64,000 nucleotides of DNA from Bin22 sp965207275 (GCA_965207275.1 CBDBMH010000002.1:1922001-1986000), one strand, 5' to 3'. Shown: positions 1 through 9,184, counted from the first letter of the stretch. Program-made: numbers and translations. Notes: generated by a model not told the origin, from the sequence alone.

Positions 1-514
1 TCTCGCGCCCACGTAACTGCCGGCATGGCACATTCCCTGGCCCTGCCCACCCCCTTGTCATCGTGGATGACCCACTGCCACCATAATTTCTGTGGATACT
101 GTCGCCCCTTCCCCTGCTCGCAGCGCCAGGGCGTCGGCCGTTACGCCGTCGCTCCCTGCGCCGGTTCAAGTGGCCCGGAGCCGGGCCATTTTGGGCCGGT
201 ACCGGCCAACGCCGTATCTGGCAATGGGTCCACGGCGAGCCGGGAGACCGACTTCTGCCCCCGGCCGCCAGATACAAAACGGCCCAAAATGGCCCAAAAT
301 GGCACGGAAAACAAAAAAATCCGGTCCCTTGAGCGCCGACAGATTTAACCTCTCGTCGCTCCAACCCTGGCAGAACCCTGGCGGGAAGAATTCAATTGCC
401 ATTCTTCCCGGGAAATTGAAAGCCGGCCCCCTGGCCGCCAATTCCTGCGTCCGTGCCCGTATGTTAATATGGGCAGCACGCTATAAATGTTCAAATTCTG
501 GAGGTGCCACCGGA
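1..514. other. Non-coding upstream region
   Basis: No convincing gene is visible before the CoA-transferase. The open frame reaching back to position 92 has no family resemblance before residue 142 and is the accidental upstream extension of that gene. The stretch holds a diverged copy of a dispersed repeat (about 165-320) and a TATAAA hexamer near 482 that could be part of a promoter. A GGAGGT Shine-Dalgarno sequence sits at 500-505, nine bases before the chosen ATG. Confidence 0.6.
165..320. repeat. Dispersed intergenic repeat B, copy 1
   Basis: The core at 271-320 (GATACAAAACGGCCCAAAAT and onward, ending in an A-run) closely matches 37890-37940 in the same orientation. The upstream 100 bases, rich in GGCCC and GGGCC words, match 37787-37889 more loosely. 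Both copies lie between genes and neither is coding. Tandem GGCCCAAAATGG units are visible within each core. Confidence 0.75.
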
Positions 515-1702
515 ATGAAGGCCCTTGAAGGTATCCGTGTGCTGGACTTGACCAGGGCTTTGGCCGGGCCGTTCTGCACCCTAATGCTGGGAGACTACGG
601 CGCCGACGTCATCAAGATTGAGATGCCGGGCACGGGCGACGATACCCGCCACTGGGGCCCGCCCTTCATTGGCGACGAGAGCGCCTATTTCCTCTCCATC
701 AACCGCAACAAGCGCAGCATGACCCTCAACTTCAAAGAGGAAAAGGCCAGGGAAATCTTTTTGAAGCTGGTTGAAGGCTCCGACGTGGTGGTTGAGAACT
801 TCACCCCCGGCGTTATGGGCCGCTTCGGCCTGGAGTACGAGACCGTTAAGCGGGCCAACCCGGGCATCATTTACTGTTCGATCTCCGGCTTCGGTCAGGA
901 CGGCCCCTACCAGAGCCGGCCGGCCTACGACCAGATTATGCAGGGCATCAGCGGGCTGATGAGCATCACCGGCGATGCGGAAGGCGAACCCGAAAAGATC
1001 GGCGTCGCCGTCACCGACATCGGGGCCGGCATGTGGGCCGCCTTCGCGGTAATGTCCGCTCTCTACCGCCGGGAGCAGGACGGCGATGGCCAATACATCG
1101 ACATTTCCATGCTGGACGCCCAGGTGGCTTGGCTGACCTACCAGGCCGGGTATTACTTTGCCTACGGCCGTCCGCCCCAGAGGCTGGGCAAGGCTCACCC
1201 AACCCTGGTCCCCTACCAGGCTTTCATGGCCAGGGACGGCAAGTATTTCAACGTGGCCGTGGGATCGGAAAGACTGTGGGAGCGGTTCTGCCAGGCCGTG
1301 AAGCGCGAGGACCTGAAGGACCACCCCGACTACGCCGCCAACGGCGTTCGCGTGGAAAACCGCGCGACGCTGGCGCCCCTGTTGCAGGAGTACTTCCTGA
1401 CCCGGGACGCCGATGACTGGGTGGCGGACTTGCAGGCCAACAGTGTGCCGGCCGGCCCCATTAACGACCTCGCCGACGTTTTCGCCGATCCCCAGGTGCT
1501 CCACCGGGATATGTTCCTGGAAATTCCCCATCCCACCCTGGGTCCTATCAAGCAAACGGGCCTGCCCATCAAGTTTTCCCGCACTCCCGGCGGCCTGGAC
1601 CAGCACCCGCCCCTGCTGGGCGAGCATAATCTGGCCATCCTCAAGGACCTGGGTTATTCGGAGTCGGACGTCGAAGACTTGGCGGCTAAGTCCGTGATCT
1701 AG
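515..1702 (+). CDS. CaiB/BaiF family CoA-transferase (family III)
   Basis: A 395-residue protein, the usual length for family III CoA-transferases, which move CoA between carboxylic acids in the cytoplasm. The N-terminus carries the typical LEGIRVLDLTRALAGPFC and LGDYGADVIKIE elements, followed by NRNKRSMTLNFK and the C-terminal LLGEHN. The conserved region begins at the ATG at 515, preceded by GGAGGT at 500-505, so the longer open frame starting at 92 is rejected. The acyl substrate cannot be read from sequence; formyl-, succinyl- and racemase-type members look alike here. A second paralogue lies at 4748-5986. Family confidence is high; substrate unknown. Confidence 0.93.
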   Translation: MKALEGIRVLDLTRALAGPFCTLMLGDYGADVIKIEMPGTGDDTRHWGPPFIGDESAYFLSINRNKRSMTLNFKEEKAREIFLKLVEGSDVVVENFTPGVMGRFGLEYETVKRANPGIIYCSISGFGQDGPYQSRPAYDQIMQGISGLMSITGDAEGEPEKIGVAVTDIGAGMWAAFAVMSALYRREQDGDGQYIDISMLDAQVAWLTYQAGYYFAYGRPPQRLGKAHPTLVPYQAFMARDGKYFNVAVGSERLWERFCQAVKREDLKDHPDYAANGVRVENRATLAPLLQEYFLTRDADDWVADLQANSVPAGPINDLADVFADPQVLHRDMFLEIPHPTLGPIKQTGLPIKFSRTPGGLDQHPPLLGEHNLAILKDLGYSESDVEDLAAKSVI

Positions 1703-1731
1703 GTTGCCTCAAATGGGAGCCTTCGAAGAGT

Positions 1732-1757
1732 TGTAGGGGCGCATCGTGGTGCGCCCC
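1732..1757. repeat. REP-like GTAGGGGCGC hairpin element
   Basis: GGGGCGCA (1736-1743) and TGCGCCCC (1750-1757) form a perfect 8-bp stem with a 6-base loop in the gap after the CoA-transferase. A related element in opposite orientation lies at 35174-35202. No T-run follows, so it looks more like a dispersed palindromic repeat than a terminator. Confidence 0.6.
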
Positions 1758-1811
1758 GAAGAATCTTCCCGAATGTGCCGCCTGGCATTTCCCTGTGACG
1801 GAGGGCACTCG

Positions 1812-2390
1812 ATGGCAGACGTGAATCGCTGCGGCTGGCCGGGCGCAGACCCACTGATGATTGAGTATCACGATCTGGAATGGGGCACGCCCCTCCGGGA
1901 TGACCGCAGCCTGTTCGAGTTTCTCATTCTGGAAGGCGCGCAGGCGGGCCTGAGCTGGCAGACCATCCTTCGCAAGCGGGAGGGTTACCGCCTCGCCTTT
2001 GACAATTTCGACGCCGCCACGGTAGCCCTGTATGGGGACAGCAAGGTGGCCCAACTGCTGGCGAACCCGGACATAGTCCGCAATCGGCAGAAGATAAATG
2101 CCGCCATTGGCAATGCCCGGGCCATGCTGGACCTGGAGCGGGAATCGGACAGCTTCTCCCGGTTCATCTGGTCCTTTGTGGACGGCCAGTCCATCGACAA
2201 CCGCCGTACCGACGCCGACGCGGCGGTCTCACTTTCTCCGGAATCGCAGGCCATGAGTCGGGAGCTGAGACGGCGCGGTTTTCGGTTCGTCGGGCCGACC
2301 ATCTGCTATGCCTTTATGCAGGCCGCCGGCCTGGTCAACGACCACCTTGTCTCCTGCTTTCGCCACCAGGAAATAAGGGACGCCCGTTGA
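1812..2390 (+). CDS. tag: DNA-3-methyladenine glycosylase I
   Basis: A 192-residue protein matching the Tag family: RCGWPGADPLMIEYHDLEWG near the N-terminus, then EGAQAGLSWQTILRKREGYR and the C-terminal FRFVGPTICYAFMQAAGLVNDH. Tag excises 3-methyladenine from alkylated DNA as the first step of base excision repair. The start at 1812 is preceded by GGAGGG and begins exactly where family homology begins. The conserved Cys and His zinc-site positions (C7 of RCGW, His of YHDLEWG, and the C-terminal His and Cys) are present. It is not obviously linked to its neighbours. Confidence 0.95.
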   Translation: MADVNRCGWPGADPLMIEYHDLEWGTPLRDDRSLFEFLILEGAQAGLSWQTILRKREGYRLAFDNFDAATVALYGDSKVAQLLANPDIVRNRQKINAAIGNARAMLDLERESDSFSRFIWSFVDGQSIDNRRTDADAAVSLSPESQAMSRELRRRGFRFVGPTICYAFMQAAGLVNDHLVSCFRHQEIRDAR

Positions 2391-2617
2391 CGGATAGGCC
2401 CCAGCGGCTTCCAACTAACGGCATACTTAATCGGTTGGACTACCGCCGTTACCCTGGGATATAAACCTGGCTGCTCCAGGACTTTGACCGAGTTGCATCA
2501 GCCGTCCAGGCAGTAATACTGCTGTAATTCAAGACAAATACAATACTGTTGATTAGGCCAGCGGTAAAGCGTTATGTAAATGCGCAATCTGGACTAACGG
2601 CGGGGGTTGGCTGAAAG

Positions 2618-3403
2618 ATGGACCTTGGGTTAGCTGAGCGGGTGGCTATTGTCGGCGGAGCGGGGCTGGAAATTGGAAAGCATGTTGCCATGGCCCTGGC
2701 CGCCGAAGGGGCAAAGGTGTCCCTTTGCGCCGGTGACGAAGAAGGCCTGCGCAGCGCCGAGATAGAAGTCGCGCGTATCGGTTCTCAGCACAACGTTTTG
2801 GCCATGCCGGCCGACCTTTCCGTACCCAGGGATATCCGCCGCGTGGTGCGGGATACTTTCAATAGATTCGGACAGATAGATATCCTGGTAGTCCGCACCC
2901 GCCAGCCCCACCGGGGCGCTCTGGCGGACATTGAAGACAGCGAGATGTCCGACGAAGTCGAGCGGCACCTGCTTAGCGCGGTGAGACTCACCCGCGAAGT
3001 CATCCCCTACATGAAACAGGACCATTGGGGTCGCATCATAAACCTGGACCTGGCCTCTACCCAGCAGGTCGTAGAGGGCGCGCCCCAGTCCACCGCCAGA
3101 CAGCTCTACCTGATTGGCTACTTCAAGACCCTGGCCCAGGAACTGGCTCCGTTCAACATTACCGTCAACAGCCTGCTCACCGGCGCCCTGGACACGGATG
3201 AACTGAAGCAATACCTGGAAGAACAGGCAATGCGCGAGGAAGCCGGCCTGGAGGAACTGACCAGGAGGACGGCCAAGCGGATCCCCATGAAACGGATGGG
3301 AAAGCCGAAGGAAATCGGGGAAATGGTAGCATTCCTTGCTTCGGAAAAGGCCGGCTACCTCACCGGCGCAACAATCTCCGTAGACGGCGGGCAGACTCAG
3401 TAA
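2618..3403 (+). CDS. SDR-fold protein lacking catalytic residues
   Basis: A 261-residue protein that aligns along its whole length with short-chain dehydrogenases: Rossmann start at residues 9-34, TLAQELAPFNITVN at 171-184, and the C-terminal YLTGATISVDGG. Every catalytic landmark is replaced. The TGxxxGIG loop reads GGAGLEIG (13-20), the NNAG motif reads VRTR (92-95), the catalytic Ser position is Leu145, and the YxxxK dyad is Ser158 and Gln162. The reading frame is intact, so this looks like a retained pseudoenzyme (regulatory or structural subunit, or a binding protein) rather than a decaying gene. The start is preceded by a G-rich segment about 10 bases upstream. Confidence 0.85.
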   Translation: MDLGLAERVAIVGGAGLEIGKHVAMALAAEGAKVSLCAGDEEGLRSAEIEVARIGSQHNVLAMPADLSVPRDIRRVVRDTFNRFGQIDILVVRTRQPHRGALADIEDSEMSDEVERHLLSAVRLTREVIPYMKQDHWGRIINLDLASTQQVVEGAPQSTARQLYLIGYFKTLAQELAPFNITVNSLLTGALDTDELKQYLEEQAMREEAGLEELTRRTAKRIPMKRMGKPKEIGEMVAFLASEKAGYLTGATISVDGGQTQ

Positions 3404-3630
3404 GGGCCTTCCTCAACAGTTTCCGCCCCCTGGCCGTTGTCGACCAAACGTTGGTTCGGTCAAACAGCGCAACGGTAATACGACGGAACTGTCGCCGGTC
3501 GCTTAAACCCGGGGACAGCCTTTCATCAGCCTTCCAATCTGTATCTCCATCGATTACAAATGTGCGGTAGCTACGCCCTTGGAGGACCCTCGCCTCTCCG
3601 CGCGCCGTAGTAATCGATTCGCGAATGGAA

Positions 3631-3658
3631 GAACCCCGGCTCCTTTCAGCCGGGGTTC
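3631..3658. terminator. Bidirectional terminator-like hairpin
   Basis: GAACCCCGGCT (3631-3641) pairs with AGCCGGGGTTC (3648-3658), a perfect 11-bp stem with loop CCTTTC. It lies between the convergent SDR-like gene and the minus-strand amidohydrolase. T-runs are weak on both sides, so the terminator role rests mainly on position. The remaining 3404-3630 shows nothing recognisable. Confidence 0.6.
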
Positions 3659-3685
3659 CCCATCTCACTCTCAACTTGCGGGCGC

Positions 3686-4540
3686 CTAACCCTGTCCCGG
3701 CTCCCACCTGTATATTTCCCGCAACGAACCCCCCATCAGAACGGCGCGCTCATCGTCCGACAACTGGTCGGTAACACGGAAACACTCCACACCCTGTTCG
3801 TATGTCAGCAGCTTGGTGGCCCTGGTCCAGTCGGTGCCCCACAGACAGCGTTCCAGTCCGAAGGCGTCAAATATCTGGCGCAGGGGCTCCCAAATGTCGG
3901 AATATGGGAAAGGCTCATGGGAAAGAGTGCCGGCGCCGGATATCTTTATGACCACGTTGTCCAGTTCCGCCAGCGATAGCACTTCTGGCAGGTCGGCCCA
4001 GGGTTCATCCGGAGCCGGGGGTTCCGGCGGTTGGGCAATGCCCAGATGGTCAACTATCATGCGGGTATTGGGATGCCGGCGCGCCAGTTCCCGAAACAGG
4101 GGCAATTTCGTTGAACACATCACGTTCACCGGAACGCCCGCCCCCGCGGCGGCCACCAGAATCTGGCGCAGACCCTGGTGATCGGCTTCGAAGGGTTCGG
4201 CGGTCAGCATTATGCGCGCACCAACCACCCCTTGGTTGCCGGTCCACTCCGCCATTTCATCCGGTATGGAGTGGGAGTGGGGGTCAAAGGGCCGGACGAG
4301 ACCGAACCTGGTTGGATGCTTGGCGTGAACCTCCAGGGCATAGCTGGCGTCATAGCGGTACATTGAGAACGGTGAGATCAGAATCGCGCCGTCCACGCCC
4401 ACGGCGTCCATCGCTGCCACCATGTCGTCGCCAGTTACCTCGTCGGGCCCCTGCAGGTAGCCCGCCCAGGGTCGTTCCGGTCGGTTCCTTTCGTAACAGT
4501 GCACCTGGCAGTCAATTGTCTTGGTCTGGGAACTTGTCAT
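3686..4540 (-). CDS. Amidohydrolase 2 family TIM-barrel protein
   Basis: A 284-residue protein of the amidohydrolase-2 (dicarboxylate lactonase and decarboxylase) superfamily. It opens with IDCQVHCYERNRPERPW, in which the usual first His of the HxH metal pair is Gln, and later has VDHLG and the C-terminal WGTDWTRA with the conserved Asp. A Q-V-H variant of this motif is, as far as I recall, found in a whole subgroup, so it may still be an active hydrolase with altered metal binding. The ATG at 4540 is chosen over one at 4582 because AAGGAGCGAAGG immediately precedes it. Substrate unknown. It is divergent from the following CoA-transferase and probably shares its promoter region. Confidence 0.85.
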   Translation of the reverse strand: MTSSQTKTIDCQVHCYERNRPERPWAGYLQGPDEVTGDDMVAAMDAVGVDGAILISPFSMYRYDASYALEVHAKHPTRFGLVRPFDPHSHSIPDEMAEWTGNQGVVGARIMLTAEPFEADHQGLRQILVAAAGAGVPVNVMCSTKLPLFRELARRHPNTRMIVDHLGIAQPPEPPAPDEPWADLPEVLSLAELDNVVIKISGAGTLSHEPFPYSDIWEPLRQIFDAFGLERCLWGTDWTRATKLLTYEQGVECFRVTDQLSDDERAVLMGGSLREIYRWEPGQG

Positions 4541-4747
4541 TCCTTCGCTCCTTGACTTTCTTTTGTTGCCCGCGCCATTCACCTTGGGCAGCGGACTTTA
4601 CCAGTATGCCATAGATAGCAATACTCTAAAGAGAAGCGTCATCATGGGATTGTCCAATGCGCCGTGCTCTCACCGAATTGTCACCGCTGGGCCGGGGGAT
4701 TATATTACGGCCACATCACACCGGCATTTGCCAACGGGAGGACCATA

Positions 4748-5986
4748 ATGACCAGCAGCAACACTGGGATGCCGCTCCCGCTCGAGGGACTGCGAGTACT
4801 GGACGCTACCCACATTGTCGCCGGGCCCTTTTGCGCCATGATCCTGGGCGACATGGGCGCCGAGGTCATAAAGATTGAGCGGACCGGCACCGGGGAAAGG
4901 GCCCGGCTTAACGAGCCTTTCGTTGAAGGTCCGGAAGGCCAGCAGGTCAGCGCCCGGTTCCTGGCCATAAACCGCAACAAGAAGAGCATTACTCTCAACC
5001 TGCGTCATACCCGGGGCAGGGAGATCTTTGAGACCCTGGTGAAAGAGTCGGATGTGCTGTTGGACAACTGGGGACCCGGCGCGCTGCGCCGCCTTGGGCT
5101 GGGATATGATCACCTACGGGAACTCAACCCCGGCCTGGTCTACGCCAGCATCACCGGCTTTGGCGACAGCGACGGTTTGCGCGGCCCTTACTCGGACTGG
5201 CCAGCCAATAATCCCTGCGTCCAGGGCATGGGCGGCTGGATGGAAATCACCGGCTCCCCGGACGGGCCACCACAGATGGTGGGCGATAACATCGGCGACT
5301 CGGTTCCCGGCGTGTGGACCGCCCTGGGCATCATGATGGCCCTGGAGACCCGACGCAAGACGGGCCGAGGCCAGCACGTCGATATGGCCATGTACGACTG
5401 CATGGTGGCCCACACAACCAGCACTACGCCCTTCTACCAGGCCACCGGCCAGGTGACCACCCGGGCCCGGGAAAACATGATCACCGCCCAGTTGGCCCTG
5501 AAGGCTTCCGACGGGTACGCGGTGCTCGCCGGATCCGGCGGTGGCGGCGGCAAGTGGGAGGGCCTCTGGAAGCTCATCGGCCGGGAGGACTTGATCGAAG
5601 ACCCAAGGTACCTGGGTCTGGGCATCAGCGGCGAGTTCTACTTTAACCATATCGTGCCCGCCATTGAGGAATGGTCGCAGAGTGTGCCCAAGCTGGAGAT
5701 AGCCCAGAAACTGATTGAGCTTGGTTTTTCCATGGGCGTGGTCCAGGACGCTGCCGACATTGACCAGTGCCCCCACCTGGAAGCCCGGAAGATGTTCGTG
5801 GAAAGCGGCGACTCGCTGGGCGGCCCCTTCCGCACCGTCAACAACCCCATCAGGTTGACCGAATCTCCGGATACCTCCGCCGTAGCCCCGCCGCTGCTGG
5901 GGGAGCACAATGAGGATATTCTGTGCTCCATAGGTGGCGTCACCCGGGAAGAGCTGGTTGAATTGCAGGGAGAGGGAGTGGTCTAA
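4748..5986 (+). CDS. CaiB/BaiF family CoA-transferase (family III)
   Basis: A 412-residue paralogue of the first CoA-transferase, with LEGLRVLDATHIVAGPFC, ILGDMGAEVIKIERTGTGE, NRNKKSITLNLR and the C-terminal PPLLGEHNEDIL. The start at 4748 has GGGAGG seven bases upstream; the longer open frame from 4664 has no homology in its first 28 codons. A glycine-rich segment, GSGGGGGKW, around residue 260 is at the position where family members carry the flexible loop over the CoA thioester. Pairing with a neighbouring amidohydrolase suggests catabolism of an organic acid, but the substrate is not readable. Confidence 0.92.
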   Translation: MTSSNTGMPLPLEGLRVLDATHIVAGPFCAMILGDMGAEVIKIERTGTGERARLNEPFVEGPEGQQVSARFLAINRNKKSITLNLRHTRGREIFETLVKESDVLLDNWGPGALRRLGLGYDHLRELNPGLVYASITGFGDSDGLRGPYSDWPANNPCVQGMGGWMEITGSPDGPPQMVGDNIGDSVPGVWTALGIMMALETRRKTGRGQHVDMAMYDCMVAHTTSTTPFYQATGQVTTRARENMITAQLALKASDGYAVLAGSGGGGGKWEGLWKLIGREDLIEDPRYLGLGISGEFYFNHIVPAIEEWSQSVPKLEIAQKLIELGFSMGVVQDAADIDQCPHLEARKMFVESGDSLGGPFRTVNNPIRLTESPDTSAVAPPLLGEHNEDILCSIGGVTREELVELQGEGVV

Positions 5987-6137
5987 GGCAGGGTTATGCC
6001 CACAAGCAATGGACGTTGATTACCTCAGCGCAGTCCAATAGCGTTGCCGAATTTGCCCTTGCCCTGGCGTGGCCATATGACCAAAGGCATATGCGCGAGC
6101 GGCCCAGTCACTATTTATAGGTCAGGTAGGAAAGAAC

Positions 6138-6287
6138 ATGCTGCGGGGAGAACGACGGGACCAGAAGCGGACCCGCCGAGTAGAGAAGAAGCGCCGGAAA
6201 AGCAACCGCAAGGCCCTGCAGGTAGTCATTGACGCCACCAACAAGCGGCGCAACCTGCGGCCAGGTATCCAGTCCCGGGTTGAGTAA
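6138..6287 (+). CDS. Tiny Arg/Lys-rich protein (49 aa)
   Basis: A short ORF preceded by TAGGAAAG five to eight bases before its ATG and ending 63 bases before hisS. Of 49 residues, 13 are Arg and 6 Lys, concentrated in the first 24 (GERRDQKRTRRVEKKRRKSN); a less charged segment KALQVVIDATNKRR follows. That composition suggests RNA or DNA binding, as in small ribosome-associated proteins, but I recognise no family. It could also be an upstream ORF influencing hisS. The good ribosome site and strongly biased composition support it being real. Confidence 0.55.
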   Translation: MLRGERRDQKRTRRVEKKRRKSNRKALQVVIDATNKRRNLRPGIQSRVE

Positions 6288-6350
6288 ACCCTGGTCTCCA
6301 GCTAGAATTAGGTCACTACGATTTTATCCATTTGAAGGAACGGCGAATCC

Positions 6351-7613
6351 TTGTTGTATCAGGCCCCGAGAGGCACCGCAGACCTTCTCCCGGAAGAGCA
6401 AAAATACCGCCGTTACATAGAATCCAAGGCTGTGGCCCTGGCGCGCAGCTACGGATATGGCCGCATCGACAGCCCGGTCTTCGAGGATGCCGGGCTTTTC
6501 GTCCGTACCGTGGGTGAAGGCACCGATATTGTAGAAAAGGAGATGTACACCTTTGAGGATCGGGGCGGTGACCAGGTCACTCTGCGTCCCGAGGGTACCG
6601 CCCCCGTGTGCCGAGCTTACCTTGAGCACGGAATGCACAACCTGCCCCAACCGGTGCGGATGTACTACTTCTGTCCCGTGTTCCGATATGAACGTCCCCA
6701 GGCCGGCCGTTTTCGGCAGCACCACCAGTTCGGCGTTGAGGTCCTGGGAGACGCCAATCCTGCGGTGGACGCCGAGGTCATCGAACTGGCCTGGCGCCTG
6801 ATGCATTCCCTTGGCTTGACCGACATACGCCTGTTCATCAACAGCATCGGGGACCGGGAAAGTCGACCTCAATACATCGCTCAATTGAAGCAATATTACG
6901 ACCAGCGCTCTGATAGCATTTGTGGGGACTGCCGCAACCGGCTGGAAAGGAACCCGTTGCGTCTGCTGGACTGCAAAGTGGAAAGCTGCCGGGCCATTGG
7001 AGAAGAAGCCCCGCGTTCCGTGGACCACCTGGACCCGGACAGCCTGGACCACTGGAACAAGCTAAGGGAATACCTTTCGGCCATGGAAATACCCTACGAT
7101 GTAGACTACCGCCTGGTGCGGGGGCTGGACTATTACACCAGGACAGTCTTTGAAATTCAGCCTGTCGAGGCCGGCGCCCAGTCCACCATCTGCGGTGGCG
7201 GCCGTTACGACGGTCTAATAGAACAGTTGGGAGGACGCCCAACCCCAGGAATTGGTTTCGGATCCGGCTTGGAACGGCTTACTCTGAATATCAAGCGCAG
7301 CGGGATAGACGTTCCGGACGAACCCTCGCCAACTTACCTGGTGGCCAACGTGGGGGAAGCTGCCAGGCTGCCGGCCCTGGAACTGGCTTCAAGGATTCGC
7401 CGCGCCGGCGCCGGCGCCATACTGAGCAGTGGCGCGCGGGCCCTCAGGGGCCAGATGCGCCAGGCCAACGCCCTGGGCATCTCCTACGTCATTATCCTGG
7501 GCGACGATGAAATCAGCCGGGGCGAGGTCGTAATCCGGGATATGAACACCTCCTCCCAGGAAACCAGGCCATTGACGGAGTTTTTACAGTCACTGGAACC
7601 GCAGGGAGAATAG
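6351..7613 (+). CDS. hisS: Histidine--tRNA ligase
   Basis: A 420-residue class II aminoacyl-tRNA synthetase that charges tRNA-His. Motif 1 and N-terminal YQAPRGTADLLPEE, motif 2 (TLRPEGTAPVCRAYLEHG, then FRYERPQAGRFRQHHQFG), the histidine-specific RGLDYYTRTVFEI, and motif 3 (GIGFGSGLERL) are all present, followed by the anticodon-binding domain from about residue 330. The start is one of two consecutive TTG codons at 6351 and 6354, with AAGGAA about 10 bases upstream. Length matches the bacterial HisS norm. Confidence 0.97.
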   Translation: MLYQAPRGTADLLPEEQKYRRYIESKAVALARSYGYGRIDSPVFEDAGLFVRTVGEGTDIVEKEMYTFEDRGGDQVTLRPEGTAPVCRAYLEHGMHNLPQPVRMYYFCPVFRYERPQAGRFRQHHQFGVEVLGDANPAVDAEVIELAWRLMHSLGLTDIRLFINSIGDRESRPQYIAQLKQYYDQRSDSICGDCRNRLERNPLRLLDCKVESCRAIGEEAPRSVDHLDPDSLDHWNKLREYLSAMEIPYDVDYRLVRGLDYYTRTVFEIQPVEAGAQSTICGGGRYDGLIEQLGGRPTPGIGFGSGLERLTLNIKRSGIDVPDEPSPTYLVANVGEAARLPALELASRIRRAGAGAILSSGARALRGQMRQANALGISYVIILGDDEISRGEVVIRDMNTSSQETRPLTEFLQSLEPQGE

Positions 7614-7651
7614 CAGGCAGGTCTCGTAATTTCAGGGTTTCCCGGAAATTC

Positions 7652-8605
7652 TTGTTACCTAGCTTTGCATGGCGCAGCCAAACTTTCCGGCCCATTCTCT
7701 TCCATAGTTCTCAGGTAATCGCCTTTTTTGCCCTGCTTACAGCGCTGGCATCCTGCGGTGACGGTAGGCAGGCCGAACATTCCTCAGAGATCGACAATGG
7801 AGCGGCTGGGTCGCCAAGCCTGGATGCACTCTATTTGGGACCGGTACTAAGCACCCTCCCCCCTCCTCCTACCCCATTCTCCCTTCAGGGCCAGGAATCC
7901 GCCGAGACTCCCACGGTCGGGCCAATACTGGTTGCGCCATCGTCCCTGCCCGTGATTACTCTTCAACCAGCGAATGCTGGCGTACCCACGGCCACGCCCG
8001 ATCATCCGGCGCCAGTCCATTCCGAACCCAAAATTGCACCGGACTCCGCTCTGACTGCTCCTTTACCGACTACAACGCCAGCGCCGGGAACTGATCAGGT
8101 CGTCGAGCTGTTTCCGACAGTGACGCCGACACCTCCTCCCACCTTGGCTCTCACACCGACCCCAACGCCATTACCTATGGTCGGCGTGCCCGTAGTCCTG
8201 GAGTCCGTTACCGGCTCGGTCGAGGCGGGACAGCTGCTGATCGTTGATGTCCAAGTCCACGCAGCCGGTGACAGGCCCGTTGACACGGCACAGGCATACC
8301 TGGAATTCGATGCTGCCAAGCTTCAGGTGGAATCAATAACTGTCGGCCCGAGCCTGGAGTACCAACTCCAGTCTGAATGGGACAACATCGTCGGCAGCGC
8401 AGCCTGCGCCGCCGGTACGCTTGGCCCCGCCGCCCAGAGCACGTTTACCCTATGCTCGGTCGCCTTTCGCGTGCTGGCAGGAGCGACGCGTTCAAGCACC
8501 CAGGTTAGGTTCTTTGACCCCGCAAACATCCACCGGACCAAGGTGATTCACCGGGGCCTGGACATCACCGGCCAACTGTCCCTGCTGGACCTGAAGATCC
8601 AGTAG
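7652..8605 (+). CDS. Lipoprotein with Pro/Thr linker and cohesin-like domain
   Basis: A 317-residue exported protein. The signal segment VIAFFALLTALASC (about residues 22-35) ends in a lipobox with the acylated Cys. Residues about 60-180 are low-complexity and rich in Pro, Thr and Ala (for example PTVTPTPPPTLALTPTPTPLP), a cell-surface spacer. The C-terminal 140 residues resemble cohesin-type or dockerin-partner beta-sandwich modules: VEAGQLLIVDVQV, AQAYLEFDAAKLQVESI, and CSVAFRVLAG. Such modules bind partner proteins or carbohydrate at the surface. The TTG start at 7652 is weakly supported. No obvious link with hisS just upstream. Confidence 0.75.
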   Translation: MLPSFAWRSQTFRPILFHSSQVIAFFALLTALASCGDGRQAEHSSEIDNGAAGSPSLDALYLGPVLSTLPPPPTPFSLQGQESAETPTVGPILVAPSSLPVITLQPANAGVPTATPDHPAPVHSEPKIAPDSALTAPLPTTTPAPGTDQVVELFPTVTPTPPPTLALTPTPTPLPMVGVPVVLESVTGSVEAGQLLIVDVQVHAAGDRPVDTAQAYLEFDAAKLQVESITVGPSLEYQLQSEWDNIVGSAACAAGTLGPAAQSTFTLCSVAFRVLAGATRSSTQVRFFDPANIHRTKVIHRGLDITGQLSLLDLKIQ

Positions 8606-8847
8606 CCTTGACTTCCTTCTCCGGTCAGGCTTGCTCCCTCACTCGGGGCGCCAACGGTTTAACGGTATTCAGCACTCCCCAAGCTCTCTCCATTTCTTTC
8701 CGAGAGTCATCCCGGCCAAATAAGAACTTACTGACACTTGCCCATTGACTATCCGTCTTCAATATTAGAACATTTGATTCATCAGCCATTGCGGGTCAAA
8801 CTCTTGACCGTAATCAGCCCCGGAATACACGAAGTGGGAGGAGCAAA

Positions 8848-9096
8848 ATGCTGGAAACCGTCGCCCGAGGCAGGAACATTTTCTATCGACGGTATGTCAT
8901 CCATGAGGACGTACCAACCATCTGTTACACCATTTACGACCGTCGACCCGAACGCACGGAATTGGCAACCGTCGGCACGTCCCGGGAAGCCATGAAGTGG
9001 GTAGATTCCCGCATCGCCATAGAAGAGAAATTGGAGGATACCCATGTGCCGGTTCGGGAGTTACTGGCCCTTGCCCGAAGTGTAGCCGTACTCTAA
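8848..9096 (+). CDS. Hypothetical protein (82 aa)
   Basis: A short soluble protein with a strong ribosome site (GGGAGGAG six bases before the ATG). It has no Cys pairs of zinc type, no membrane segment, and a mix of charged residues ending in a leucine-rich helix (PVRELLALARSVAVL). The overlapping frame at 8738-8995 has no ribosome site and is a shadow. I recognise no family. It sits alone before the ABC transporter. Confidence 0.65.
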   Translation: MLETVARGRNIFYRRYVIHEDVPTICYTIYDRRPERTELATVGTSREAMKWVDSRIAIEEKLEDTHVPVRELLALARSVAVL

Positions 9097-9184
9097 AACG
9101 GTGATCGACATTCCAGGATGCTTTTTTCCAGATGATATATCTGCCGAAACCTTACGACGAACCTGGGAAATGTTGCTGCCCTTA

